Source: Lachnospiraceae bacterium (lineage in GTDB: Bacteria; Bacillota; Clostridia; Lachnospirales; Lachnospiraceae). Taken from it: DNA of 34,306 nucleotides. Every line of letters starts with the position of its first letter. The first letter of the stretch is position 1. The notes below the pieces were generated by a model. It did no database searches. It was given only the letters and a program-made list of their open reading frames with translations, and had not been told where the DNA came from. A program made the translations under genes and the position numbers. Positions 1-8,232 of this stretch are shown piece after piece. Where the stretch lies: contig JAAUZW010000015.1 of NCBI GenBank assembly GCA_014804385.1, forward strand, positions 106,287-140,592, in the 5' to 3' direction.

Positions 1-776
1 TTGCGATGGGGCTGCTTGCCCTTGTGGGGGTTCCCGCGTGGCTGTATCATATCGTGGGCGGCCTTCTTTATGCGGCGTCGGCCTACATAATGGTGTGGCT
101 TTTTTGTACAAAGTATCTGAAAGAAGATATGAAGATATTCTGTATCCCGAGATGCCGGATTCAGGTAAAGTGGGCAGTAATGGCAGTGCTTTTGCCGGTT
201 TTTGTCAGTGCGGTCTATCTGCTTCTTCCGGGAAACTATGCGGTAAATGAGTTGGATTTCGGGACGAAGCTTGCGTTTGTAACCAGAGGAATATTCCTTG
301 CAGGATTGGGAGCCGGTGTGGTGGAGGAAATGTTGTTTCGCGGGCTGCTCATGAACGTGGTGATAAGAAAATGCGGCAGGGCGGCAGGTATTTTGGCGCC
401 TTCCGTACTCTTTGCTTCGTTACACATCATTGGCATGAATTTCAGTCTGTTAAGCTGTGTGCAGGTGATGGTTGCGGGAACTTTAGTGGGCGTTATGTTC
501 TCCCTGATCGCGCTGGAGGGACATTCCATCTGGAACAGCGCGGTCGTACATGCGGTCTGGAATATGATCATCATAGGAGGCGGTCTGGTCATCGGCACAG
601 AATTAGATGAGTATTCCATTTGCAGTTATGTGCTTGAGACGCGGTCCTTTTTACTCACCGGCGGTGAATTTGGCATAGAGTCCTCGGTGGTGTCCATCAT
701 CGGTTATCTTGTGGTGAGCCTGATGGCCTTGTGGATGATAAGGAGAGGCAAAGGGACGAGAGAAAGGGAAATTTGA
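1..776 (+). CDS. CPBP family intramembrane metalloprotease (5' end cut by window)
   Basis: Membrane protein of the CPBP/Abi (CAAX protease and bacteriocin-processing) family. The family motifs are visible: the paired glutamate motif VVEEMLFRG, then FASLHI, and a late NSAVVHAVWN segment that supplies a further metal-ligand histidine. Several hydrophobic helices surround these motifs, so the active site is predicted to lie within the membrane. The frame stays open to the window edge and the first ATG (base 6) begins in the middle of a hydrophobic run, so the true start is probably upstream and the gene is partial. The stop TGA lies two bases before the ATG of the downstream glycosylase gene, which suggests co-transcription. 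Physiological substrate is unknown; members include bacteriocin self-immunity proteins and prenyl-protein proteases, and nothing here distinguishes these. Confidence 0.85.
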   Translation, partial: AMGLLALVGVPAWLYHIVGGLLYAASAYIMVWLFCTKYLKEDMKIFCIPRCRIQVKWAVMAVLLPVFVSAVYLLLPGNYAVNELDFGTKLAFVTRGIFLAGLGAGVVEEMLFRGLLMNVVIRKCGRAAGILAPSVLFASLHIIGMNFSLLSCVQVMVAGTLVGVMFSLIALEGHSIWNSAVVHAVWNMIIIGGGLVIGTELDEYSICSYVLETRSFLLTGGEFGIESSVVSIIGYLVVSLMALWMIRRGKGTREREI

Positions 777-778
777 CA

Positions 779-1360
779 ATGAATGACAAGATGCAATATC
801 CGGATCATAAGCCCCGCTGTTTTTGGGCCAATCCAAAGAATCCGCGGTACATAAAATACCACGATGAGGAGTGGGGCGTGCCGGTGCATGACGACAAGCT
901 TCTCTTTGAAATGCTGATCTTGGAGTCTTTTCAGGCGGGATTGTCCTGGGAATGCGTGTTGAATAAGCAGGAGGCCTTCCGCAGCGCTTTCGATGGGTTT
1001 GACTTGGATACGGTATGCGGTTATGATGAGAATAAAATGGAGGTCTTGCGGCAGGACGAGGGGATCATCCGCAACCGGCTTAAAATCAAGGCGGCGGTAA
1101 ATAATGCCCGCATCTTTAAAGAAATTGCGGCGGAGTATGGAAGCTTTGCAGCCTATCTCTGGGGATATACCGATAATCAGGTGGTGTATGAGAACGATAA
1201 GGTGAGTTCCCCACTCTCGGATGCCATCTCGAAGGATCTGCAGAGACGGGGCATGAAATTTGTGGGAACCACCATTATCTATGCCTATTTACAGGCAGTG
1301 GGCGTGATTTATTCCCATGAGGAGGGGTGCTATCTGTGCAGACAGCAGATGAAGCAGTAA
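779..1360 (+). CDS. tag: DNA-3-methyladenine glycosylase I
   Basis: Base-excision repair enzyme that removes 3-methyladenine from alkylated DNA in the cytoplasm. The protein is 193 residues, close to the usual Tag length. The N-terminus PRCFW...YHDEEWG is typical, and the zinc-snap ligands can be placed: Cys14 and His28 near the start, His180 and Cys184 (SHEEGC) near the end. FQAGLSWECVLNKQ is also a Tag signature. The ORF track starts it at base 731, but the ATG at 779 is preferred: it sits just after the stop of the preceding gene and has a GAAAGGGA ribosome site upstream. It lies in a same-strand run with the isochorismatase-like gene 34 bases downstream. Function assignment is strong. Confidence 0.93.
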   Translation: MNDKMQYPDHKPRCFWANPKNPRYIKYHDEEWGVPVHDDKLLFEMLILESFQAGLSWECVLNKQEAFRSAFDGFDLDTVCGYDENKMEVLRQDEGIIRNRLKIKAAVNNARIFKEIAAEYGSFAAYLWGYTDNQVVYENDKVSSPLSDAISKDLQRRGMKFVGTTIIYAYLQAVGVIYSHEEGCYLCRQQMKQ

Positions 1361-1394
1361 GTTTTGAGAAGAAATTCGGAAGGAAAGACAGATT

Positions 1395-1922
1395 ATGGCA
1401 AAGAATGTTTTGGCAGTGATCGATATGCAGAACGATTTCATTGACGGTGCGCTGGGTACGCGGGAGGCGGAGGCTATCGTTGAGAAAGTGGCAGCCCAGA
1501 TCCGGGACTTTGCGGGGGAAGTGGTGTATACCAGAGACACCCATCTGGAAGGCTATTTGGAGACCCAGGAGGGGAAAAAGCTGCCGGTGCTCCACTGCAT
1601 CAAAGGCACGGAAGGATGGCAGATCAGAGACGGCCTGCAGAAACCGGGACAGGAAGAGGCGAAGATCTTTGATAAGCCTGCCTTTGGCTCTGTAGAGCTG
1701 GCGCAGTATCTGAAGGAGATGAAGGATCTGGAGAGCGTTACGCTGATAGGGTTGTGCACAGACATCTGTGTCATTTCTAATGCGATGGTCATTAAGGCGT
1801 TTCTCCCGGAAGTGACCGTTAAGGTCAAGGCAGACTGCTGCGCCGGGGTGACGCCGGAGAGCCATAAGAACGCGCTGGAAGCGATGAAGATGTGCCAGGT
1901 GGAGATTGTGGATGAAGAGTGA
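1395..1922 (+). CDS. Isochorismatase-fold cysteine hydrolase (nicotinamidase-like)
   Basis: Cytoplasmic amidohydrolase of the isochorismatase superfamily, 175 residues. The catalytic triad can be read: Asp10 in VIDMQNDF, Lys94 in IFDKPAFGS, and Cys125 in GLCTDICVISNA. RDTH at 47-50 resembles the metal-site region of nicotinamidases, so conversion of nicotinamide to nicotinate for NAD salvage is a reasonable hypothesis. Superfamily members also hydrolyse ureidoacrylate, N-carbamoyl compounds and isochorismate, so the substrate is not settled. The start has a GGAAGGAAAG ribosome site upstream. It follows tag on the same strand and is followed by about 180 bases before the next ATPase gene. Confidence 0.85.
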   Translation: MAKNVLAVIDMQNDFIDGALGTREAEAIVEKVAAQIRDFAGEVVYTRDTHLEGYLETQEGKKLPVLHCIKGTEGWQIRDGLQKPGQEEAKIFDKPAFGSVELAQYLKEMKDLESVTLIGLCTDICVISNAMVIKAFLPEVTVKVKADCCAGVTPESHKNALEAMKMCQVEIVDEE

Positions 1923-2100
1923 TATGGCGGTGGGTAATTCACAATTCCCTGCTTTTTTGTGACTATATGTATAAAATTCCCTCATGTTTTTGCTGTAAAG
2001 AATAAAAAATTCCCTCATGTTTTTGTGGATTCGTTGTATTTTATGGGAAAATGGCATATACTATGGGCAGAGATGCATGTCAGATAGAATGGGGGATGCT

Positions 2101-3438
2101 ATGAGGTATCTGAAACGAAAAATAGATATTTTTCTGGAGGAATGGAAACAGGATATTCACAGGAAGCCGCTTATAGTCAAGGGACCGCGTCAGATCGGTA
2201 AAACGGAGTCGATCAGGAATTTTGGAACGAAGTATTATGCGTATGTGGTTGAAATCAATTTTGTGGAGGAACCGAAGTATAAGCAGATTATCGAGGATGG
2301 TTACAGGACGGCGGATTTGATCAGGAACATTTCCCGCATGGATCCGTCCAAGCGGTTTGTGGAGGGGGAAACGCTTATTTTTTTTGATGAATTGCAGGAG
2401 TTTCCGGAGATTGCGACAGCGCTTAAGTTTTTTGGACAAGACGGCAGATTTGATATCATATGCAGCGGATCCCTTCTGGGTATTCATTATAGTAGAATTG
2501 AGAGCAACAGCGTAGGCTACAAGACAGATTACGATATGTTTTCTCTAGATTTTGAGGAATTTCTGTGGGCGAAGGGATATGACACGTTGTTTGTGGATGA
2601 TATGCTCGCGCATATGAGGAAACTGCAGCCTTTTAATGAGACGGAATTGTCTGTGTGTAACAGTTTGTTTCTGGATTTCTGCATTTTGGGCGGGATGCCA
2701 GCTGTGGTCAGAGAATATATTGAGAGGGATAGTTTTGAGGGGTCTCTTATAACACAGCGGCAGCTTCTTTCTGACTATGAGGAAGATGTGCGCAAGTATG
2801 CTCAGGGAATGGATCAGATGAGGATTCTCAATGTTTTCAGACAAATTCCGATACAACTCGCAAAAGACAATCGAAAGTTCCAGATTTCCAAAGTGGCGTC
2901 CGGTGCCAGATTTAAAGATTACAGGGGATGTATCGAGTGGCTTTCCGATACAGGCATCGTCAATGTCTGTTATTGTATGAACTTTCCGGAACTGCCGTTA
3001 AAAGGTAATTTCGATGAGAAGAAGTACAAGATATATTTTGCGGACAGCGGGCTGTTAGTTGCCATGTTTGACGAGGAGGCGCAGGAGGATCTGCGGGCCA
3101 ACCGAAATTTGGGCGTTTACAAGGGTGCTCTCTATGAGAACGTGGTGGGAGAGGCACTTGTCAAGAGCGGGTATGGCTTGTACTATTATAAACGCGAGGA
3201 CTCGACTCTTGAAGAGGACTTTTTTGTCAGGACAGCGCAGGATTTGATTCCGATTGAGGTGAAGGCGACGAATGGCAGGGCAAAGTCCTTGAGAACTTTG
3301 ATAGAGAGCGATAAATACGAGGATATTCACTATGGTATCAAGTTGATCAACGGCAATGTCGGATACGCTGATCAGATATATACGTTTCCGTATTTCTGTG
3401 CCTTTTTATTAAAAAGGTATCTGAAGCCGGATCATTAA
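2101..3438 (+). CDS. AAA family ATPase with C-terminal DUF4143
   Basis: ATP-binding protein of the AAA_14/DUF4143 type, 445 residues from the chosen start. An N-terminal Walker A GPRQIGKT lies at residues 28-35, a Walker B-like LIFFDELQEFP follows, then the arginine-rich sensor region. The C-terminal DUF4143 part contains a PD-(D/E)XK-like stretch (EEDFFV...IPIEVKAT). The ORF track begins at 2017, but the region between 2017 and 2100 reads as non-coding and the ATG at 2101 is preceded by GGGGGA at suitable spacing. These proteins are widespread and often multicopy in anaerobic gut bacteria and archaea; their cellular role is poorly defined. Nothing nearby ties it to a specific pathway. Confidence 0.85.
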   Translation: MRYLKRKIDIFLEEWKQDIHRKPLIVKGPRQIGKTESIRNFGTKYYAYVVEINFVEEPKYKQIIEDGYRTADLIRNISRMDPSKRFVEGETLIFFDELQEFPEIATALKFFGQDGRFDIICSGSLLGIHYSRIESNSVGYKTDYDMFSLDFEEFLWAKGYDTLFVDDMLAHMRKLQPFNETELSVCNSLFLDFCILGGMPAVVREYIERDSFEGSLITQRQLLSDYEEDVRKYAQGMDQMRILNVFRQIPIQLAKDNRKFQISKVASGARFKDYRGCIEWLSDTGIVNVCYCMNFPELPLKGNFDEKKYKIYFADSGLLVAMFDEEAQEDLRANRNLGVYKGALYENVVGEALVKSGYGLYYYKREDSTLEEDFFVRTAQDLIPIEVKATNGRAKSLRTLIESDKYEDIHYGIKLINGNVGYADQIYTFPYFCAFLLKRYLKPDH

Positions 3439-3451
3439 GGGAGAGGATACA

Positions 3452-4084
3452 ATGAGAAAAAAAGAACTGGCGCTTGCCGTGATCGAGAGACTAAAGGAGG
3501 CGTACCCCGACGCGGAGTGCAGCCTGGATTATAATGAGGCGTGGAAACTGCTCGTCAGCGTGCGGCTGGCGGCGCAGTGTACCGATGCGAGAGTCAATGT
3601 GGTGGTAGAGAAGCTATATGAGAAATTCCCGGATGTGGACGCACTGGCGGCGGCTCCTGTGGAGGCGATCGAGGCGATCGTGCATCCCTGCGGTCTGGGT
3701 AAGAGCAAAGCCAGGGATATCAGCGCCTGCATGAAGCAGATCAGGGATGTCTACGGCGGCAAGGTGCCGGATGATTTTGACGCGCTGTTAAAGCTGCCCG
3801 GCGTGGGGAGAAAAAGCGCAAACCTGATCATGGGAGACGTATTCGGCAAGCCTGCCATCGTTACGGACACACACTGCATCAGACTGTGCAACCGGATCGG
3901 TCTGGTGGATGGGATCAAGGAGCCGAAGAAAGTGGAGATGGCGCTGTGGAAGATCGTGCCGCCGGAGGAGGGCAACGATTTATGCCACAGGTTTGTGAAT
4001 CATGGCAGAGAGGTGTGCACGGCCCGGACGAAGCCGTACTGTGATAAATGTTGTCTGCAGGATATCTGTAAGAAAAATATCTGA
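3452..4084 (+). CDS. nth: Endonuclease III (DNA glycosylase/AP lyase)
   Basis: Bifunctional repair enzyme that excises oxidised pyrimidines and nicks abasic sites. It has 210 residues, as expected. The helix-hairpin-helix LPGVGRKSAN carries the Schiff-base lysine Lys121, and the general-base aspartate is Asp139 in VTDTHCIRL. The C-terminal [4Fe-4S] cluster cysteines are Cys189, Cys197, Cys200 and Cys206. The spacing between the first two is seven residues, where the canonical pattern has six; the cluster probably still forms but the loop is one residue longer. The start has a GGGAGAGG ribosome site 13 bases after the previous stop. It is the second repair glycosylase within 3 kb (with tag), though there is no sign of a shared operon. 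Confidence 0.94.
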   Translation: MRKKELALAVIERLKEAYPDAECSLDYNEAWKLLVSVRLAAQCTDARVNVVVEKLYEKFPDVDALAAAPVEAIEAIVHPCGLGKSKARDISACMKQIRDVYGGKVPDDFDALLKLPGVGRKSANLIMGDVFGKPAIVTDTHCIRLCNRIGLVDGIKEPKKVEMALWKIVPPEEGNDLCHRFVNHGREVCTARTKPYCDKCCLQDICKKNI

Positions 4085-4099
4085 CGAGAGGAACGGCAT

Positions 4100-4834
4100 A
4101 TGGACAGGCCCGATTATTTTCGAACCGCATTATCGAGTTTCGCTACGGATGTGGCCTGTGGCGGGGCAATCAGACACCTGACGAATCTGGGCTATACATT
4201 GGAGCAGATCGTGGCAAGGCTGGATTATCCCACACCCCGGTCTAAGGCCCAGAGGATCATGATGGAGCACCTGTACGAAAGGCGGGTGCTCTTGTTGCAG
4301 GAGCCTTCGCCCGCCCTATTTGCACTGCAGGCACAGTTCGTAGAGGAGCAGGATGCCTACGGGAGACGGACGTTTCGCAAAGTTTATATTGACTCTAATA
4401 GTCAGAAAAAAATGACGGATGCGCCGGATTTGACAATGTTGTCGCAATCTGGAAAAGAAGCGCAGTTACAGACTTTTTTGTGGAAAGAGTCATCGTATGA
4501 CCGTAAGAGGGACGGAAAGCTGACAGAGCTGTTACATAAGAAGTGCGAGGAAAACGGAGAGAACCTGTGCTATGTCTCCTGTACTTTTGATTTCTTAAAT
4601 ATTGACTTAAATAGTCAAAACAAGCAAGAACAAGGAAAAAAAGGAAAAGAGGAGACCATAGGCTGTCTCAACAGCCGACAGAGAGAATATCTGACTGGCA
4701 TCCGCTGGGAGAAGCCGGTGGTGTATCACAGGCTGGATCAGCGGATGCGGGAGATCATCGGGAAGATGTATGAGACGGGGGCTTACAATGGAGCCTGCTT
4801 TTTCATAAAGACAAGAGAAAAACTCTGTCTGTAG
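4100..4834 (+). CDS. Conserved-looking hypothetical protein
   Basis: A 244-residue soluble protein I do not recognise. It starts 15 bases after nth behind a GAGAGGAAC ribosome site, so it may be co-transcribed with nth. The N-terminus (GGAIRHLTNLGYTLEQIVARLDY) resembles a helical regulatory or nucleic-acid-binding region, but no named domain can be claimed. The middle is rich in Lys and Gln with a low-complexity run (NKQEQGKKGKEE). Two near-identical DNA palindromes of the form TTGACT-5-AGTCAA-like lie inside the coding sequence and encode IDxNSQ both times. The gene converges on the AraC gene with a 15-base gap and no visible terminator. Composition matches the chromosomal neighbours. No transmembrane segment or signal peptide is evident. 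Confidence 0.7.
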   Translation: MDRPDYFRTALSSFATDVACGGAIRHLTNLGYTLEQIVARLDYPTPRSKAQRIMMEHLYERRVLLLQEPSPALFALQAQFVEEQDAYGRRTFRKVYIDSNSQKKMTDAPDLTMLSQSGKEAQLQTFLWKESSYDRKRDGKLTELLHKKCEENGENLCYVSCTFDFLNIDLNSQNKQEQGKKGKEETIGCLNSRQREYLTGIRWEKPVVYHRLDQRMREIIGKMYETGAYNGACFFIKTREKLCL

Positions 4835-4849
4835 AGTAGGAGAAGAGTC

Positions 4850-5848
4850 TTATAAAAAGTAGGAGAGCGTACCCCGCTCCGTCTCATGGTGCAGTACCTT
4901 ATGGGCCCTGTAGTGGGTGGGAGTACAGCCAAGGAACTTTTTAAAGAGCTTGTTAAAGTAGCTGGTATTGTTAAAACCCACTGATAGCGCTACATCAGCG
5001 ATGGATTCAGAGTTTTGCTTAGAATCCATCAATTTTTTTGTAGATTCATAGATGCGGTATTTCATCAGATACTCAAAGGGGCTCATCTGCAGGGTTCTGG
5101 CGAAACAGCGGCAGCATTCGCTCTTGCTGACGTGAATGCTGTCGGCAATTTCCTGCAGGGTCAGCGGTTCCGCGTGATGAGTACGGATGAAGAGCATTGC
5201 TTCTTTGACCCGCAGTTCATCCGGACACACGCGGGGGGCATCGGGGGTTTCGTCCTGGGGAAGCCGATAGAGCAGTTCAGCCCAGAAATGGCACAGATGT
5301 CCTTTTGTAACGATCTCATAGCCATATATTTTTTTCAGATTTATTCGTATCACTTCACTTATAGTTTGCAGCATAGTATTATGCCAGGACTCGCTTCCAT
5401 CCAGACAAAAAATCTTAAAAAGCTGATAATTCTGTATCGGAAGCAGATATTGTGTCTGCAAGTGGCTGCTTTTATGCCCGAAAATAAAATCCGGGTGAAA
5501 AACCAGAGAATGAAAGGTGCAGATATTCTGCTCTTTGGAGTGGATACAGTGCATAACATTCTGGTTGATGATGAGTCCCTGTCCCGGTTTGATCAGATAA
5601 GTGGCGTTGTCGGTGGATACCTCCGCGATTCCCTGATCCACAATCAGGATTTCCATCTCCTCGTGCCAGTGCCAGCGAACCCAGTTCATATAAGATTTTT
5701 GAAGATCACAATAGCGGGCGTTGACCGGATAGTCCAACGTTCCGTAATCACTCTTGGAATAAAGATTTTCATAGGTTTCTGCGGAATCGACGGCGTTCAT
5801 CTGCTCATTTGTATCGGTTGTGGACAGGGGGAGCTGTGATTTACCCAT
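4850..5848 (-). CDS. AraC family transcriptional regulator
   Basis: Two-domain transcription regulator of 332 residues. The N-terminal half is cupin-like (WHWHEEMEILIVDQG...IKPGQGLIINQNVMHCI), the kind of sensor that binds a sugar or other small effector. The C-terminal hundred residues form the two helix-turn-helix AraC/XylS DNA-binding domain (LTLQEIADSIHVSKSECCRCF and SIADVALSVGFNNTSYFNKLFKKFLGCTPTHYR). The track's ORF begins at 5977, but the ATG at 5848 is chosen because AGAGGA sits seven bases upstream and the cupin domain follows directly. It is divergent from the S8 peptidase gene across about 200 bases, so it could regulate itself and that gene; this is inference. There is no adjacent sugar operon to identify its ligand. 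Confidence 0.9.
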   Translation of the reverse strand: MGKSQLPLSTTDTNEQMNAVDSAETYENLYSKSDYGTLDYPVNARYCDLQKSYMNWVRWHWHEEMEILIVDQGIAEVSTDNATYLIKPGQGLIINQNVMHCIHSKEQNICTFHSLVFHPDFIFGHKSSHLQTQYLLPIQNYQLFKIFCLDGSESWHNTMLQTISEVIRINLKKIYGYEIVTKGHLCHFWAELLYRLPQDETPDAPRVCPDELRVKEAMLFIRTHHAEPLTLQEIADSIHVSKSECCRCFARTLQMSPFEYLMKYRIYESTKKLMDSKQNSESIADVALSVGFNNTSYFNKLFKKFLGCTPTHYRAHKVLHHETERGTLSYFL

Positions 5849-6053
5849 GGTTTTTCCTCTTTTGTGTATGACAGATTTTAAGTGAACTGTCTGCCGTGTT
5901 GTTGTTTCTGTGGCAGCCGCAGAGAAAGCAGCGGGCCTGTTTAATAATATATTACTTCGTAAAAAGCGCGTGGTCAATCATTTTCAAGAATAATACTATA
6001 ATAATAAAACTATTTTGCGTAAAGTCGAAACAAGGCTGCGTATGGAGAGAAAT

Positions 6054-7847
6054 ATGAATTCGCAGAAAAATGAAAATGTACTGAATCTGGCGCTTGATAC
6101 ATCACCGGAGAATAGGGAGCGGTCTTTAGAATTGAATGTGGGCTTTGACGAGAGGGAGAAAACCTGGGAAGTGATCGTAAAATATCATGGTTCTTTACAG
6201 GAATTGACGGATTTTGGAATTGTTGTGGAGGAATTGATCGCAGGATACGCTATTTTGACTGTCCCGGAATCGGAGATGGAGCGGCTGCCTGACGTGGAGC
6301 AGATCGAATACGTGGAAAAGCCCAAACGTCTCTTTTTTTCTGATGCGGGAGGCAATACGGCCTCCTGCTTTGCGCCGGGGAGCCGGTTGTCAGAAACGCT
6401 CACAGGCAGAGGTGTTCTGGTGGCCGTCATAGATTCCGGGATCAGCTATTGGAATCAGGATTTTCGCAAACCGGACGGCAGCACCCGGATCCGCCGGCTG
6501 TGGGATCAGGTTTTAGACAGAGAATATACCCAGGAGGAGATCAATGAGGCTCTCGCTGCGGGCAGCAGGCAGGCTGCGGAACAGATCGTGCCAAGCATCG
6601 ACACCAGCGGCCATGGCACAGCGGTAGCCGGGATCGCCGCGGGAAATGGCGGAGCGCGCGGCGCGGCCTATGCGGGCGTTGCCGGAGAGAGCGAGCTTTT
6701 GATCGTGCGGCTGGGGACACCGAGAGTGGACTCTTTTCCCAGAACTACGGAGCTGATGCGGGCATTGACTTATACAGTTAATAGAGCTCGTGAGTTTGGC
6801 ATGCCCGTGGCGATCAACCTGAGCTTTGGAAATACCTACGGCGCCCATAACGGTACATCTTTGCTGGAGCGGTTTATTGATAATGTGTCGGAGATCGGCA
6901 GGAATGTGATCTGTGTGGGCAGCGGAAACGAGGGGGCATCGGGCGGGCATGTAGGCGGTAGTATTCGCCAACAGAGAACGGGGAGCTATAATATGACCGA
7001 TCTAGTCAATGAAAGCGGCGGGAATACCGCAAATCAGGAAGTGATGGTGGAAATGACAGTGGGAGCCTACGAAACAGGGCTTAACGTGCAGCTGTGGAAG
7101 GAGTATACCGACCGCTATCTGGTGACACTTGTGTCGCCCTCCGGAGAAACCTTTCAGGTGGATACTGACCGTCCTGGTAAACAGGTTTACCGGCTGCAGC
7201 AGACGCAGATTCTGCTCTACAACGGAGAACCGTCGCCTTATATGACGGGACAGGAGCTGTATTTTGATTTTTTGCCCATAGTCGGAAACAGATATCTGGA
7301 TCAGGGGGTGTGGACGTTTCGGCTCCGTCCCCTGCGGATCGTTACCGGGAACTATACCTTTTACCTGCCTTCCGCCACGGTGCGCAGCGCCGACACCCGT
7401 TTTGTCAGGACCACGCCGGATGTGACTCTCACGATTCCTTCCACGGCGGCTAAGGTGGTCACGGTGGGGGCTTATGATCCTGTGTACGAGGCCTATGCGG
7501 ATTTTTCTGGCAGAGGGTATCTGTACGAGGAGCAGGTTAACAGCCGTACCTCGGATACCTATGTGAAGCCGGATCTGGTGGCGCCCGGTGTGGGTGTGAT
7601 AGCCCCTGACCGAAACGGCGGTTATGGGCCGGTCACCGGCACGTCCTTTGCCACGCCCTTTGTGACGGGGGCGGCCGCCCTGCTGATGCAGTGGGGGATC
7701 GTGATGGGGAATGATCCCTATCTGTACGGGGAGAAGGTGAAGGCATATTTAAGGAAGGGCGCGAAACCGATCAGGGGTGTGGCGGAGTATCCCGATGCGA
7801 GAGTGGGGTATGGGGCGCTTTGTGTAGAAAACAGTCTGCCGGGGTAG
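6054..7847 (+). CDS. S8 family serine peptidase, Csp-like subtilisin
   Basis: Subtilisin-family protease of 597 residues with an intact catalytic triad: Asp127 (VAVIDSG), His187 (DTSGHGTAVAGIAAG) and Ser531 (GTSFATPFVTGAAALL). The oxyanion asparagine is in VGSGNEG. About 200 residues lie between the oxyanion asparagine and the serine block and contain beta-rich sequence, matching the jelly-roll insertion seen in clostridial Csp germination proteases. The N-terminal 100 residues look like a prodomain. No classical signal peptide is visible. Start ATG 6054 is preferred over the TTG at 6015 because GGAGAG precedes it. A role in spore germination or cytoplasmic proteolysis is plausible but unproven. 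Its last 38 bases recur 6.1 kb downstream, beyond the defence genes. Confidence 0.88.
   Translation: MNSQKNENVLNLALDTSPENRERSLELNVGFDEREKTWEVIVKYHGSLQELTDFGIVVEELIAGYAILTVPESEMERLPDVEQIEYVEKPKRLFFSDAGGNTASCFAPGSRLSETLTGRGVLVAVIDSGISYWNQDFRKPDGSTRIRRLWDQVLDREYTQEEINEALAAGSRQAAEQIVPSIDTSGHGTAVAGIAAGNGGARGAAYAGVAGESELLIVRLGTPRVDSFPRTTELMRALTYTVNRAREFGMPVAINLSFGNTYGAHNGTSLLERFIDNVSEIGRNVICVGSGNEGASGGHVGGSIRQQRTGSYNMTDLVNESGGNTANQEVMVEMTVGAYETGLNVQLWKEYTDRYLVTLVSPSGETFQVDTDRPGKQVYRLQQTQILLYNGEPSPYMTGQELYFDFLPIVGNRYLDQGVWTFRLRPLRIVTGNYTFYLPSATVRSADTRFVRTTPDVTLTIPSTAAKVVTVGAYDPVYEAYADFSGRGYLYEEQVNSRTSDTYVKPDLVAPGVGVIAPDRNGGYGPVTGTSFATPFVTGAAALLMQWGIVMGNDPYLYGEKVKAYLRKGAKPIRGVAEYPDARVGYGALCVENSLPG
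7805..7842 (+). repeat. Left copy of 38-bp direct repeat (S8 gene 3' end)
   Basis: This 3'-terminal stretch of the S8 peptidase gene matches bases 13895-13932 at 36 of 38 positions. The first 21 bases are identical, and both mismatches are synonymous in the peptidase frame. Weaker similarity continues past the stop. The two copies bracket the AT-rich defence region. Confidence 0.85.
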
Positions 7848-7868
7848 AATGACGTGGATTTTTGAGAG

Positions 7869-7916
7869 AATAAGCACTTTATTTTGTCGCATCTGGTGTC
7901 GAATAAAGTGCTTATT
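7869..7916 (+). terminator. Terminator-like hairpin after S8 peptidase
   Basis: Perfect 15-base inverted arms (AATAAGCACTTTATT and its complement AATAAAGTGCTTATT) are separated by an 18-base loop, 21 bases after the S8 stop. The arm ends in T-rich sequence. The stem is AT-rich, so termination strength is uncertain, but position and symmetry support a transcript end. Confidence 0.7.
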
Positions 7917-8232
7917 TGTGCAATTTGAATCCTGTATTGATATTTGATAAAGTTAAAATGGTTGTAGTTTAGCATTATGGAAAAATTGATAATATTATGG
8001 ACAGGTTAATGTACTTACAATTATCAGAGATTAAAGAAGGGTTGATGTGCATTTAAGGATTTTGATTATTTTAATTATTGGATATTAGAAATGCAATAAA
8101 TGTGAAAATCCTTAGTAATATCAGATTGAGGGATGCAATATTTTTTGTGAAAATATATTGCATAAAAAATAATTCTGTGATAAAGTATGGTAGAAAGTGA
8201 ACGAGTAGTTTTGTAAACTGGAGGAAACAAAC
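7917..8232. other. AT-rich intergenic region upstream of AAA ATPase
   Basis: About 315 bases without a credible gene. Composition drops sharply in GC relative to the S8 gene, marking entry into the accessory island. A weak promoter-like pair, TTGCAT at 8158 and TAAAGT at 8181 with 17-base spacing, precedes the ATPase gene. The ATPase ribosome site GGAGG is at 8220-8224. Nothing else was recognised. Confidence 0.5.

Noticed and set aside
1275-2057. 260-aa minus-strand ORF across the isochorismatase gene
   Set aside because: It is a shadow of the glycosylase and isochorismatase genes, which have clear families and ribosome sites; the shadow protein is His/Arg-rich without domain signals.
5015-5839. 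274-aa plus-strand ORF opposite the AraC gene
   Set aside because: Entirely antisense to the AraC coding region, whose cupin and HTH motifs are unmistakable.
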